Below, in pieces: positions 12,926 through 23,976 of a stretch of DNA of 64,000 bases (position 1 is the stretch's first letter; each line of letters starts with the position of its first letter). Under the pieces are notes generated by a model that saw nothing but the letters and a program-made list of their open reading frames with translations, did not search any database and was not told the DNA's origin. This stretch comes from Streptomyces koelreuteriae (GTDB taxonomy: Bacteria; Actinomycetota; Actinomycetes; Streptomycetales; Streptomycetaceae), in NCBI RefSeq assembly GCF_018604545.1, contig NZ_CP075896.1, positions 8,432,001 through 8,496,000 of the forward strand. Direction: 5' to 3'. A program made the position numbers and the translations under genes.

Positions 12926-13434
12926 ATGAAGACCGCAGTGCCCTGCTACTACCACCTCGACGTGGAAGTCAGCCCGGAACGGGTGGGACAGGTCAGCCGC
13001 ATTCTGGCCGCTCACCTGAAGTTCTGGGATCTGGACAACCTGATCCAGCCCGTCTGCGGCGGTGCCGAGATGCTGCTCGAGGCCATCGACGAACACGCCA
13101 CGGACAAGAACACCTCGATCGAGATGTGGTGGAACGGGCAGCACCTGATCACCGCCATCGGGGACAACGACCGCGCCCTGCGCCCCGACCAGGAACTGCG
13201 AGGCTGCCTGGAGCACCTCGCGGCGATGAGCGACGGCTGGGGCTGCTGCGCCACCGAGACCGGCAGCAAGGTCATCTGGTTCTCGCAGCGCGCCCGCGCC
13301 GGCGAACGCGTCCCGCTGGTGCCGACCGCGCCGGCCCCCCGCGTCAGCGAGGGCCTCGACGTGCCCCGCGAGGTGCGCGTCGCACAACTGGCCGGCCCCG
13401 CCGGTGCCCCGGACGAGGTCCTGGAGGAAGCCCG

Positions 13435-13438
<4 letters not shown>
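12926..13438 (+). CDS. RsbW-fold (degenerate GHKL) protein coupled to glgX
   Basis: A 170-residue protein; ATG at 12926 is eight bases after GTGAGGAG. The pattern resembles RsbW anti-sigma kinases: GGAEMLLEAIDEHATD sits at the N-box and TAIGDNDR at the first glycine box, ending in GSKVIWFSQRA. However, the N-box lacks the metal-binding Asn and the glycine-rich lid is not evident, so ATP binding is uncertain. Its stop overlaps the glgX start (GTGA), so the two proteins are made together. A regulatory role toward glucan genes is an inference from that coupling. Confidence 0.75.
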
Positions 13439-15579
<2,141 letters not shown>

Positions 15580-15585
15580 GCCGGA

Positions 15586-16389
15586 TCAGCGGCCCCGGCG
15601 CGAGGTCACCGTGAACTGGGCGCCGTCGTGGTCGCGCAGCACGGCCTCGTCCCCGCCCTTGGACAGCACACTGCCGCCGTGCAGCTCCGCCGTGCGGGCA
15701 CAGGCCTCCACGTCGTCGACGGTGAAGTGGACCTGCCAGTGCGGCCGGATCGTCGGGTCGGGGGCCGACTCCAGCGCCCCCGACTCGATCCGTGCCACCA
15801 CGTCACCGCCGCTGCGCAGCACGACCTCCCCGCCCTCGTAGTGGACCTCGCAGCCGCCGGTGCGCTGTGTCGCCCAGTCGAGGACCTCGCCGTAGAAGAT
15901 GGCCGCGTCGAAGGCGTCACGCGTGTGCAGCGTGATGAAGACCGGCTGCGCGTTGCGCCAGGTCTCCCAGTCGGTGAACAGGTCGCCCTCCCAGATCCCG
16001 AAGGTCGCCCCGTCCCGGTCCGCGAGCAGCGCCGCCCGCCCGGGCGGCAGGGAGATCGGCCCGACGGCGGTGGTGCCCATGCGTTCCTGGACGCGCGCCA
16101 CCGCCTCGTCCGCGCTGCGCACGGCGAAGTACGGCGTCCACGCCACCGCCATCTGCCACATGGTCGCCACGCCCGCGATCCCGGCCACCGGCGAGCCGTC
16201 CGCCAGCGCGATCCGGTGCCGGTCGCCCAGCTTGGCCGGCCGCCACTGCCAGCCCAGCACGGCACTGTAGAACTCCTCCGTCGCCTTGACGTCCCGGCTG
16301 GTCAGGCTCACCCAACAGGGCGCGCCGACCACGGAGTGTGATGAGACGACGTCCTTCGTGCCGGACGGGGCGGGCATGTCGTGGTTCAT
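15586..16389 (-). CDS. Two-domain VOC (glyoxalase-fold) protein
   Basis: A 267-residue protein made of two vicinal-oxygen-chelate modules: about residues 22-135 (SVVGAPCWVSLTSRDVKATEEFYSAVLGW) and 150-265 (QPVFITLHTRDAFDAAIFYGEVLDW). ATG at 16389 has AGGA ten bases upstream; an alternative ATG is at 16377. Family members include dioxygenases, isomerases and resistance proteins, and many bind small molecules without known catalysis. Nothing in the context points to a substrate. It converges on glgX with only six bases between the stops. Confidence 0.87.
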   Translation of the reverse strand: MNHDMPAPSGTKDVVSSHSVVGAPCWVSLTSRDVKATEEFYSAVLGWQWRPAKLGDRHRIALADGSPVAGIAGVATMWQMAVAWTPYFAVRSADEAVARVQERMGTTAVGPISLPPGRAALLADRDGATFGIWEGDLFTDWETWRNAQPVFITLHTRDAFDAAIFYGEVLDWATQRTGGCEVHYEGGEVVLRSGGDVVARIESGALESAPDPTIRPHWQVHFTVDDVEACARTAELHGGSVLSKGGDEAVLRDHDGAQFTVTSRRGR

Positions 16390-16640
16390 GGTGTCGCGTC
16401 CTGATCTCGTCGGCCTGGCAGCCACCGGAGGATTGCACCCAGTGTCCAACCGGAACCGCTGTGGGCGCCTGCCGAGTACCCCGGCGGCGACGCACAAACG
16501 GTGTCGTGAACCGGCCTGGTCCGCCCCGGTGGCACCGGGCGGGCCGAGTGACGACGATGGATGGGTCGGACACTGCGTCAAGGCACTCAAGCACCCTGCG
16601 AGGCCACACGGACAGCGGCGCACCGGACCCGGAGGTGACC

Positions 16641-16961
16641 ATGCCCACGGACGGGGGCTCGGAGCGGATCTTCGAGCTGCAGGAGGAGATCCAGCAGCTC
16701 AAGGAGGCGGTCGTCTCCCACGCCGTCGTGGACCAGGCGATCGGGATGGTCGTGGCGCTCGGCCGGGTCTCGCCCGACCAGGGGTGGGCCGTGCTGAAGG
16801 ACGTCTCCCAGCACACCAACATCAAGCTGCGCAACGTCGCGGAACTGATCCTCGTCTGGGGGCGCACCGGCATGATGCCCCAGGGGATACGGGCCGCGCT
16901 GGAGGACGCCCTCGACCGCGCCGGACCGACGCAGATCCCGGGAACACCGCCGGAGGCCTGA
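16641..16961 (+). CDS. ANTAR-domain RNA-binding antiterminator protein
   Basis: A 106-residue protein starting at ATG 16641 directly after GGAGGTGACC. A short N-terminal coiled coil (FELQEEIQQLKEAV) leads into an ANTAR domain: VVDQAIGMVVALGRVSPDQGWAVLKDVSQHTNIKL, then NVAELIL. ANTAR domains bind dual-hexaloop RNA hairpins and prevent termination. There is no GAF or receiver domain, so the input signal is not visible. It converges on the sigma-factor gene. Confidence 0.87.
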   Translation: MPTDGGSERIFELQEEIQQLKEAVVSHAVVDQAIGMVVALGRVSPDQGWAVLKDVSQHTNIKLRNVAELILVWGRTGMMPQGIRAALEDALDRAGPTQIPGTPPEA

Positions 16962-16973
16962 TCCCCCGGCGGT
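16946..16973. terminator. Weak hairpin between convergent ANTAR and sigma genes
   Basis: ACCGCCGG (16946-16953) and CCGGCGGT (16966-16973) make an 8-bp stem with a 12-base loop that includes the ANTAR stop codon. It could serve both converging genes, but the long loop makes it weak. Confidence 0.35.
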
Positions 16974-16983
16974 CCCGAGCGGC

Positions 16984-17775
16984 TCATCCGGTCTCGGCCA
17001 GCAGCTCCTCACGCAGATGGGCGAAGCAACTGCTGAGCAGCCGGGAGACGTGCATCTGCGAGATGCCGAGCTGCTCGGCGATGCGGCTCTGCGTCATGCC
17101 CTTGAAGAACCGCAGATAGAGGATGATCCGCTCGCGCTCCGGCAGCGCTTCCAGACAGGGCCTGACGGCCACCCGGTTGACCACGGTGTCGAAGGCCGGG
17201 TCAGGACCGCCGATCGCGTCCCCGAGGGCGTAGCCGTCCGTCCCCGGCATCTCAGCCTCCAGCGACAGCGCGGAGAAGCACTCCAGGGCCTCCATGCCGG
17301 TGCGCACCTCGCCCTCGGTGAGGTGGGCGTACTCGGCGATCTCGGCGACCGTGGGGGAGCGGCCGGGGGTGGTCTGGGACAGCTCCTTGGCGGCGTGCCG
17401 CACCCGGTTGCGCAGGTCCTGGACCCGGCGGGGCACGTGCAGCGTCCACATGTGGTCACGGAAGTGGCGCTTGATCTCGCCGGTGACCGTGGGGACGGCG
17501 TAGGCCTCGAAGGCGTTGCCGCGCGCCGGGTCGTAGTGGTCGACGGCCTTGACGAGGCCGAGGGCGGCCACCTGGTACAGGTCCTCCAGGGCCTCGCCCC
17601 GGCCGCGGAAACGGACGGCGATCCGCTCGGCCATGGGCAGCCAGGCCTCGACCAGCTCGTCGCGCAGGGCCTTGCGCTCGGGCCCCTCGGGCAGCTTCGC
17701 GAGACGTTCGAACGCCGCGGCGGTGTCGGGGGCGTCGTCGTGGGGGTGCGTTCTGGTGCTGCCGGCGATACGCAT
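16984..17775 (-). CDS. SigB/SigF/SigG-family RNA polymerase sigma factor
   Basis: A 263-residue group 3 sigma factor. ATG at 17775 has GGGAGGTG upstream; the longer open frame adds unrelated residues. Region 2 holds EDLYQVAALGLVKAVDHYDP and FEAYAVPTVTGEIKRHFRD, region 3 RSPTVAEIAEYAHLTEGEV, and region 4 the helix-turn-helix MTQSRIAEQLGISQMHVSRLL. Such factors direct osmotic, oxidative or developmental stress genes and are held by RsbW-type anti-sigma proteins. No cognate anti-sigma gene is adjacent. A SigB-like promoter lies upstream, so self-activation is plausible. Confidence 0.95.
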   Translation of the reverse strand: MRIAGSTRTHPHDDAPDTAAAFERLAKLPEGPERKALRDELVEAWLPMAERIAVRFRGRGEALEDLYQVAALGLVKAVDHYDPARGNAFEAYAVPTVTGEIKRHFRDHMWTLHVPRRVQDLRNRVRHAAKELSQTTPGRSPTVAEIAEYAHLTEGEVRTGMEALECFSALSLEAEMPGTDGYALGDAIGGPDPAFDTVVNRVAVRPCLEALPERERIILYLRFFKGMTQSRIAEQLGISQMHVSRLLSSCFAHLREELLAETG

Positions 17776-17908
17776 GATGCGCACCTCCCTGAGCAGGTGC
17801 CGAATGGACAGACACCGTGGGAAGGCGCGGACTCGGACCTCACGGCGGGCACCGGGGGCCCGGGCGGCTCCCACGGACGTGCCTCCTGTCCGAAGCACTT
17901 CACAGCCC

Positions 17909-17934
17909 ATTCCCGGGCGGGAAGATTACGAAAC
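17909..17934 (-). promoter_or_regulatory. SigB-like promoter candidate for the sigma-factor gene
   Basis: Read on the minus strand: GTTTC, 15 bases, GGGAAT, about 135 bases upstream of the sigma start. This is one mismatch from the GNNT-N15-GGGTAT type used by Streptomyces SigB-family factors. Confidence 0.4.
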
Positions 17935-17953
17935 AATTCAGACAATACGCCCA

Positions 17954-17993
17954 CTTGGCCTTTCTTGACTTCTCTTGGCCTCCCTTGACCTCT
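17954..17993. repeat. Phased 10-bp repeat array in the sigma/MarR intergenic region
   Basis: Four consecutive 10-mers, CTTGGCCTTT, CTTGACTTCT, CTTGGCCTCC and CTTGACCTCT, keep exact 10-base phase and can also be read as two 20-base units agreeing at 17 of 20 positions. A partial fifth copy CCTTGGG follows. One-turn spacing places each copy on the same DNA face, as expected for cooperative protein binding. Confidence 0.6.
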
Positions 17994-18002
17994 CCTTGGG
18001 TC

Positions 18003-18027
18003 GATTAGCTCTGCTACAGAACTAATC
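18003..18027. promoter_or_regulatory. Palindromic operator candidate for the MarR-ABC operon
   Basis: GATTAG, one base, TCTG, CTA, CAGA, one base, CTAATC forms a 25-base imperfect palindrome ending eight bases before the MarR start. Size and position match MarR-family operators, suggesting autoregulation. Confidence 0.6.
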
Positions 18028-18035
18028 TCGGCCGC

Positions 18036-18487
18036 ATGGAGCCGGAGACCTTCCCCGAAGAGCTGGCCGACGCGCTCGTCGGGGTCCAGCGGCTGATCAG
18101 GCGGCGCCTGCGGCGCGAGATGCCCGACCCGCGGCTGCGCGGCGCGGAGGCGGAGCTGCTACGGCTGGTCGTGACCCGCCCCGGGATCGGCATCTCGGAC
18201 GCCGCCAAGGACCTCGGGCTGGCGGCCAACTCCGTGTCGACCCTGGTCAATCAACTGGCGGGGGCGGGCTATCTGGTCCGCGAGCGGGACCCGGCCGACC
18301 GGCGGGCCGCCCGGCTGCTGCCCACACCCGCCGCACGGACACGGCTCGACGCATGGCGCCGGCGGCGCGCCGCCCTCGTACGACGCCATGTGTCCCGCCT
18401 GGACGACACGGACCGCCAGGCGCTGCTGGCGGCGATCCCGGCCCTGCGCAAGCTGGCCGACACCCTGCACGAGGAGGCCGAGGAGTC

Positions 18488-18491
<4 letters not shown>
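18036..18491 (+). CDS. MarR-family transcriptional regulator
   Basis: A 151-residue winged-helix regulator. The DNA-binding core reads AEAELLRLVVTRPGIGISDAAKDLGLAANSVSTLVNQLAGAGYLVRERDPADRRAA, with the usual DxRxxR wing. Its stop codon overlaps the ABC ATPase start (ATGA), so it very likely controls the exporter in response to a ligand of that pump. A 25-base palindrome lies just upstream. No clear Shine-Dalgarno precedes ATG 18036, so a very short or leaderless transcript is possible. Confidence 0.9.
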
Positions 18492-19345
<854 letters not shown>

Positions 19346-20245
19346 CCCCGTCCGCGACGACACCGTCGCCCTGCTGCTGAAGCCCCCGCGGCCCCGCGCC
19401 GGATGGCGGCTGCTGCCCGCCCGCGTCGGCGCGATGTGCGCGGTCGAACTGCAGAAACTGCGCCACGACCGCACCGAGTTGTACACCCGGGCGGTGCAGC
19501 CCGCCCTCTGGCTGCTGATCTTCGGTCAGACCTTCACCCGCATCAGGGCGATCCCCACCGGCGGCATCCCCTACGTCGACTACCTGGCGCCCGGCATCAT
19601 CGCCCAGTCCGCGATGTTCATCGCCATCTTCTACGGCATCCAGATCATCTGGGAGCGCGACGCCGGAATCCTCAACAAGCTGCTCGTCACGCCCACTCCG
19701 CGATCGGCTCTGATCACCGGCAAGGCCTTCGCCGCGGGTGTGAAGTCGCTGGTCCAGGCGGTCGTCGTGCTCCTCATCGCGGCCCTGCTCGGCGTGGCGC
19801 TGACCTGGAACCCGCTGAAACTGCTCGCCGTCGCCGCGATCGTCGTCCTCGGCTCGGCCTTCTTCTCCTGCCTGTCGATGACCATCGCCGGCATCGTCCT
19901 GAGCCGCGACCGCCTCATGGGCTTCGGACAGGCGATCACCATGCCGCTCTTCTTCGGCTCCAACGCCCTCTACCCGGTGTCCGTGATGCCGGGCTGGCTC
20001 CAGGCCGTCAGCAAGGCCAACCCTCTCAGCTACGAGGTGGACGCCCTGCGCGGACTCCTCCTCGGCACGCCCCACCATCTGGCGGCCGATTTCGCGGTGC
20101 TGCTCGTCGCCGCCGCGCTCGGCGTCACCGCGGCCTCGGCCCTGCTGGGCCGGCTGGCCCGTTGATCTTCACTCGGGAAAGTGATGTGCGGCACGCCTCG
20201 GCAACCGCTTTCTCCGACTGTTTCCGGATAACCGCTGGGCACGGC

Positions 20246-20260
20246 TTGATCGCCGATCAA
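20246..20260. promoter_or_regulatory. Short palindrome upstream of the 20357 gene
   Basis: TTGATC-GCC-GATCAA is a perfect 6-bp inverted repeat with a 3-base centre, 39 bases upstream of a promoter candidate. It could be an operator or a stem near the end of the permease transcript. Confidence 0.3.
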
Positions 20261-20298
20261 ATGGGATGAACTGCCTGGCCACAGCGCATTCCGCTCAT

Positions 20299-20328
20299 TT
20301 GACAGTGCGCTGAGACCACAGATAGGAA
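20299..20328 (+). promoter_or_regulatory. HrdB-type promoter for the 20357 gene
   Basis: TTGACA at 20299-20304, 18 bases, TAGGAA at 20323-20328. The -10 is one base from the Streptomyces vegetative TAGRAT form. It would give a leader of roughly 20-25 bases before GTG 20357, with GAGAGGGG as ribosome site. Confidence 0.5.
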
Positions 20329-20356
20329 GCAGCTTCCAGAGGTCGAGAGGGGCACC

Positions 20357-20878
20357 GTGTACGAGCCGAACGTGGTCGGGGACTGGCAGGAGTACGACGA
20401 GCATGCCGGTCTGCGGGTCCGCGTCCACCGTCTGGAGCCGGCCGAGCCACCCCGCGGCCGTGACGACGCCGCCGACGGGCTGACGTACTTCTGCCTCCGC
20501 GTGACCGTCGAGAACCGCGGCCGCCGGCACCTCGGCGTCCATCTCGAGGACGGTCAGATCGACGTACGGATCGGCCCGGACGGCGAGAGCGCCTTCCTCG
20601 ACTGGCGCAACTCGCAGTTCATCGAGGGCTTCGACGTCTATCCGCTGCGCCGGGCCACCGCCGTGCTGTACGCGGCCGGCACCGAGGCGTCCCTGAGCCT
20701 CGTGGACGTCCAGGTCCAGCTGCGCGTCGAAGAGGAGTGGACCGAGCGCCGGCTGTGGTCGGGCGGCATCGGTGTCCACGAGGGGCCCGCCGGGACCCAG
20801 CAGGGCGCGGTGCGGGACAGCCTGGCGCACCAGGTGAGCGTCTTCCTGCGGGATCAGGCGGAGGAAGGCACCGCCTGA
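20357..20878 (+). CDS. Conserved hypothetical protein, beta-rich
   Basis: A 173-residue protein starting at GTG 20357. I do not recognise the family. Alternating strand patterns (YFCLRVTVENRGRRHLGVHLEDGQIDVRIG; ATAVLYAAGTEASLSLVDVQVQLRV) suggest an immunoglobulin-like beta-sandwich similar in outline to DUF4352 domains. It has no signal peptide or membrane segment, so a cytoplasmic location is expected. It has its own promoter and converges on hemC with a shared terminator, so context gives no clue to function. Confidence 0.75.
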   Translation: MYEPNVVGDWQEYDEHAGLRVRVHRLEPAEPPRGRDDAADGLTYFCLRVTVENRGRRHLGVHLEDGQIDVRIGPDGESAFLDWRNSQFIEGFDVYPLRRATAVLYAAGTEASLSLVDVQVQLRVEEEWTERRLWSGGIGVHEGPAGTQQGAVRDSLAHQVSVFLRDQAEEGTA

Positions 20879-20889
20879 TCCGGCGTCAG

Positions 20890-20921
20890 GGCATCCCGCC
20901 GACCGCTCAGTGCGGGATGCC
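20890..20921. terminator. Bidirectional terminator at the hemC 3' end
   Basis: GGCATCCCGC (20890-20899) and GCGGGATGCC (20912-20921) form a perfect 10-bp stem with a 12-base loop between two converging genes. The right arm includes the last codons of hemC. Confidence 0.7.
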
Positions 20922-21842
20922 GTCGATGATCTCGCGGGCGCCCTGACGCAGCAGGGCCACGGCGACCGAGGTGCCGAGCGTGGCCGGGTCGAGCCGGCCC
21001 GCCCACTCGTGGGCGTTCAGCCGCGTCTTGCCGTCCGGGGTGAACACACAGGCCCGCAGGGACAGTTCGCCACTGCGGTCCACCCGCGCGAACCCGGCGA
21101 TGGGGCTGTTGCAGTGCCCCTGCAGCACATGCAGGAACATGCGCTCGGCCGTCGTCTCCCGGTAGGTGTCCGGGTCGCCGAGTCCGCTCACCGCGTCGAT
21201 GAGGTCCGCGTCGCCCTCGCGGCACTGGAGCGCCAGCACGCCCGCGCCGATGGGCGGCATCATCGCCTCCGTGGACAGGATCTCGCTGATCACGTCCTCC
21301 CGGCCGATGCGCTCCAGGCCGGACACCGCGAGCAGCAGCGCGTCGGCCTCTCCGGCGGCGAGCTTCGCCAGGCGGCGGTTGGCGTTGCCGCGGAACGGCA
21401 CACACTCCAGGTGCGGATGCGTGGCGGCCAGTTGGGCGACCCGGCGCACCGAGGAGGTGCCGATCCGGGTGCCGGCCGGCAGTTCGTCCAGGGTGAGCCC
21501 GCCGGGATGGATCAGGGCGTCCCGGATGTCGTCCCGCTTGAGGAACGCGGCGAACACGGTGCCCGCGGGGAGCGGCCGGTCGGCGGGCACGTCCTTCATG
21601 CAGTGCACGGCGAGATCGGCCTCCCCGGCCAGCAGCGCCGCGTCGACCTCCTTGGTGAACGCGCCCTTGCCCTCGACCTGGGACAGATCGCCCATCCACT
21701 TGTCGCCGGTGGTCTTCACCGGCACGACCTCGGTGCGCACTCCGGGATGGGCGGCGGCCAACTCGGCCCGGACACGCTCCACTTGGGCGAGCGCCATGGG
21801 CGAGTCGCGGGAGACGATACGGATCAGTTCGGGGACGGACAT
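20907..21842 (-). CDS. hemC: Porphobilinogen deaminase (hydroxymethylbilane synthase), stand-alone copy
   Basis: A 311-residue enzyme that joins four porphobilinogens into hydroxymethylbilane for heme and corrinoid synthesis. Visible family motifs include VPVKTTGDKW, KGAFTKEVDAALL, HCMKDVP, RIGTSSVRRVAQL, PFRGNANRRLAKL and GAGVLALQCR. The cofactor-binding cysteine is present at about residue 244 (LQGHCNSPIAGFA), so it should be active. No other heme gene lies nearby. In Streptomyces the main hemC lies with hemA and hemB, so this is probably a second copy. Confidence 0.93.
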   Translation of the reverse strand: MSVPELIRIVSRDSPMALAQVERVRAELAAAHPGVRTEVVPVKTTGDKWMGDLSQVEGKGAFTKEVDAALLAGEADLAVHCMKDVPADRPLPAGTVFAAFLKRDDIRDALIHPGGLTLDELPAGTRIGTSSVRRVAQLAATHPHLECVPFRGNANRRLAKLAAGEADALLLAVSGLERIGREDVISEILSTEAMMPPIGAGVLALQCREGDADLIDAVSGLGDPDTYRETTAERMFLHVLQGHCNSPIAGFARVDRSGELSLRACVFTPDGKTRLNAHEWAGRLDPATLGTSVAVALLRQGAREIIDGIPH

Positions 21843-21911
21843 GCGGACACGATAGACCCTCTCGCGGACGCGTTCGTGCCGTACCTCCCTCCGACCGCCC
21901 GGCGTCGCGCG

Positions 21912-22934
21912 TCAGTTCGGGACGAGCGGCTCGCTCAGCTCGACCGCGCGCAGCGCCGCGGCGAGGGCCCGCCCGTCGCCGACGTCGAGGGCGGTGTCGG
22001 TGAGCTTGATGACGTGTTCGTCGCCATGGGCGAGGGCCGCTTCCAGCACTTCCTCGGGCGTGCGGTCCGGTGCGGGGACGGCGGCGACGGGTTCGGCGGT
22101 GGCGTACATGGCGGTGACCGCCGCCGACGCCGTCCAGGCCGCGTGCAGGCTCGGCGCCCACAGCTCACGCGGCAGGGAGGCGAGGGTGCGCAGTACGGCG
22201 TTGGGTGCCGTCGCCGCGTGCACCAGCATGATCTCCTGGCCGTGCCCGTGCGTGGCGTACCGGTGCGTCGCGGCCCGGACCAGCTCGGTGAGGCGGGCCC
22301 GGGCCGTGTCCGGGTCGCTCACGTCGCCGGCCCACAGCGGCAGTCGCCGTACGGCCGTCAGCCGGTCGGGGAATCCGCCCCGGGGGTCGTCGATCGGCGG
22401 CACGGCGTCCAGGGAGCGCGCGGCGTCCGGTGCGGCGGGCAGCGGTTCGACGCCGGAGACGGGGCGGTGCCGGGCCGCCCAGTAGCCCAGTCCGTGCGCG
22501 AGTTCGGCGAACCGCGGCGCGTTCTCCCCGGCCTCCAGTGCGCGTACGGCATGCCCGACGCGGATCACGGGGTGAGTGGAGCCGCCGTACATCCCGGGCA
22601 GCAGCCGGGGCCACCACACGGCGAGGACCTCCCGCCACGGCCGCTCGGTGAGCGCCCGGGTGAAGTGGGTGATCCAGTCGGCGGCCCGGCGCGGATCCCC
22701 CAGGGCCTCCCGCCAGTCGGCGTCGGTCACGGGCGCGAGGGGAGCGGGGAAGTCCTCCAGCTTGTTCCGGTACAGATCCAGCCAGCGGTGCACGGCATCG
22801 GCCCGGCCGCGCGCGGTGAGCGCCTCGACGACCATGGGGGCGTGGTTGGTGAGCCGGCCGAGCCGCTCCGGGCCCGAGGCGTGGAGCCGTTCGAGAGCTT
22901 CCTCGAGGGTCCCGGTCGTGTCGTGGGTGTCCAT
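21912..22934 (-). CDS. Questin oxidase family protein
   Basis: A 340-residue protein resembling fungal questin oxidase (AflY/GedK family), which cleaves anthraquinone rings by a Baeyer-Villiger-type reaction without a recognisable flavin motif. Matching segments: LGRLTNHAPMVVEALTA near the start, LLPGMYGGSTHPVIRVGHAVRALEAGE in the middle, YATHGHGQEIMLVHAATAPNAVLRTLASLP and GDEHVIKLTDTAL near the end. The conserved histidines are retained. Bacterial homologues lack a known substrate. The flanking hemC and NPP1 genes do not suggest a pathway. Confidence 0.85.
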   Translation of the reverse strand: MDTHDTTGTLEEALERLHASGPERLGRLTNHAPMVVEALTARGRADAVHRWLDLYRNKLEDFPAPLAPVTDADWREALGDPRRAADWITHFTRALTERPWREVLAVWWPRLLPGMYGGSTHPVIRVGHAVRALEAGENAPRFAELAHGLGYWAARHRPVSGVEPLPAAPDAARSLDAVPPIDDPRGGFPDRLTAVRRLPLWAGDVSDPDTARARLTELVRAATHRYATHGHGQEIMLVHAATAPNAVLRTLASLPRELWAPSLHAAWTASAAVTAMYATAEPVAAVPAPDRTPEEVLEAALAHGDEHVIKLTDTALDVGDGRALAAALRAVELSEPLVPN

Positions 22935-22993
22935 GACGCGACGCTATGCGGACGCCCCGCGCCGACGGATCGGACGCGGGGCGGAAGCCGGAC

Positions 22994-23021
22994 CCGCCCG
23001 GGGACCTAGATCCCCGGGCGG
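22994..23021 (-). terminator. Terminator downstream of the NPP1 gene
   Basis: CCGCCCGGGGA (22994-23004) and TCCCCGGGCGG (23011-23021) are a perfect 11-bp inverted repeat with a 6-base loop, 38 bases past the NPP1 stop codon. Confidence 0.75.
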
Positions 23022-23028
23022 AGCGAGC

Positions 23029-23067
23029 GGGATCAGGCGCCGGGATGAGGCGCCGGGATCAGGCGTA
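23029..23067. repeat. Three tandem 13-bp repeats at the NPP1 3' end
   Basis: GGGATCAGGCGCC, GGGATGAGGCGCC and GGGATCAGGCGTA follow each other without gaps. The third copy contains the NPP1 stop codon (complement of TCA at 23059-23061), so the array probably arose by slippage at the gene end. Confidence 0.6.
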
Positions 23068-23832
23068 CGGGTCGAACGCGATGCCGGACGGCTTGGCCGA
23101 GGCGAGGTGGTTGGCGAAGTTGGCGTCCTTCAGGCCGAAGTTGGCGCTGCCGAAGTTGTAGGACGTGAGCTTGTCGCGCACCCCGGCCGGGTAGCCGTTC
23201 CAGCCGACCAGCGCCGGGTACTGCCAGGTGCCCTTGTGGTTCTCCGGCGGCTCGTCGCCCGAGTTCGCCAGGCGGAAGCAGTGCGTGCTGACGCCGTCCT
23301 TGTGGTAGACGATCTTCGCGTGCGTGCCGTCGAAGCGGACCGCGGACGCCGCGTGCACGTCGAACGAGCCGTGGGCGGACGTCGACACGTACTTGACCTG
23401 GTTGTCCTGCACGAACACCGCGACGTGCTCGAAGTCGTGCCGGTGGCCGCCGATGCTGCTCCCGGCGACGGCCTGGTCCTTCTCGAAGTAGAGCGCGTAC
23501 AGGATCGCGCACCAGCCGTTGTTGCACTTGGAGCGCGCGTAGCCGTTGGTGTTGTCCAGGTCCGAGGCGTCGCGGCAGTCGCCGTTGAGGGCGCCGGTCG
23601 GGTTGAGCCCGCCGTTGACCGTGCCGTCCGGGCCGATCGCGGGCGTGGAGTAGCAGCCGTCGGTGTCGTAGTCGTAGGCGGGCTGGTACGTCTGCTCCAG
23701 CGACTCCGCGTTCGCGGGCAGCGCCCTCGGCGGCGCGGCGAAGGCCGTGGCGGGGAAGGCGAGGACGAGGGCGGCCGCACCGGCCAGACCGGTGACCCAT
23801 CTCCTGCGGTGTGCGAACGGGCGTGACGACAC
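23059..23832 (-). CDS. Secreted NPP1/NLP (necrosis-inducing-like) protein
   Basis: A 257-residue protein with a Sec signal peptide (HRRRWVTGLAG core, cleavage near AFA-A31). The NLP hallmark is at residues 129-135 as GHRHDFE, where classic plant-active members read GHRHDWE. Other family segments are CNNGWCAILYALYFEKDQ and YPALVGWNGYP. Four cysteines lie before residue 110 and could pair. GTG 23832 follows GAGGAGG. NLPs bind sphingolipids of eudicot plants and lyse cells; many bacterial and fungal homologues are not toxic. A role toward plant material is possible but unproven. Confidence 0.92.
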   Translation of the reverse strand: MSSRPFAHRRRWVTGLAGAAALVLAFPATAFAAPPRALPANAESLEQTYQPAYDYDTDGCYSTPAIGPDGTVNGGLNPTGALNGDCRDASDLDNTNGYARSKCNNGWCAILYALYFEKDQAVAGSSIGGHRHDFEHVAVFVQDNQVKYVSTSAHGSFDVHAASAVRFDGTHAKIVYHKDGVSTHCFRLANSGDEPPENHKGTWQYPALVGWNGYPAGVRDKLTSYNFGSANFGLKDANFANHLASAKPSGIAFDPYA

Positions 23833-23976
23833 TGCGTCCTCCTCATGTTCCGGGCGCAGCCCAACGGCTGTGGGGGAAAGGGAGGTTCAGCTTCCAGGCT
23901 GAACGCGTCCATGCCAAGAGGAGGGAAGGATCTCAGAAGTGAATCACTGCCCAACAACCGGCGCCCGGGCGCCGCT

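Noticed and set aside
20910..23009. Plus-strand frame of about 700 codons across hemC and the questin-oxidase gene
   Set aside because: Spans two real minus-strand genes and their gap; shadow.
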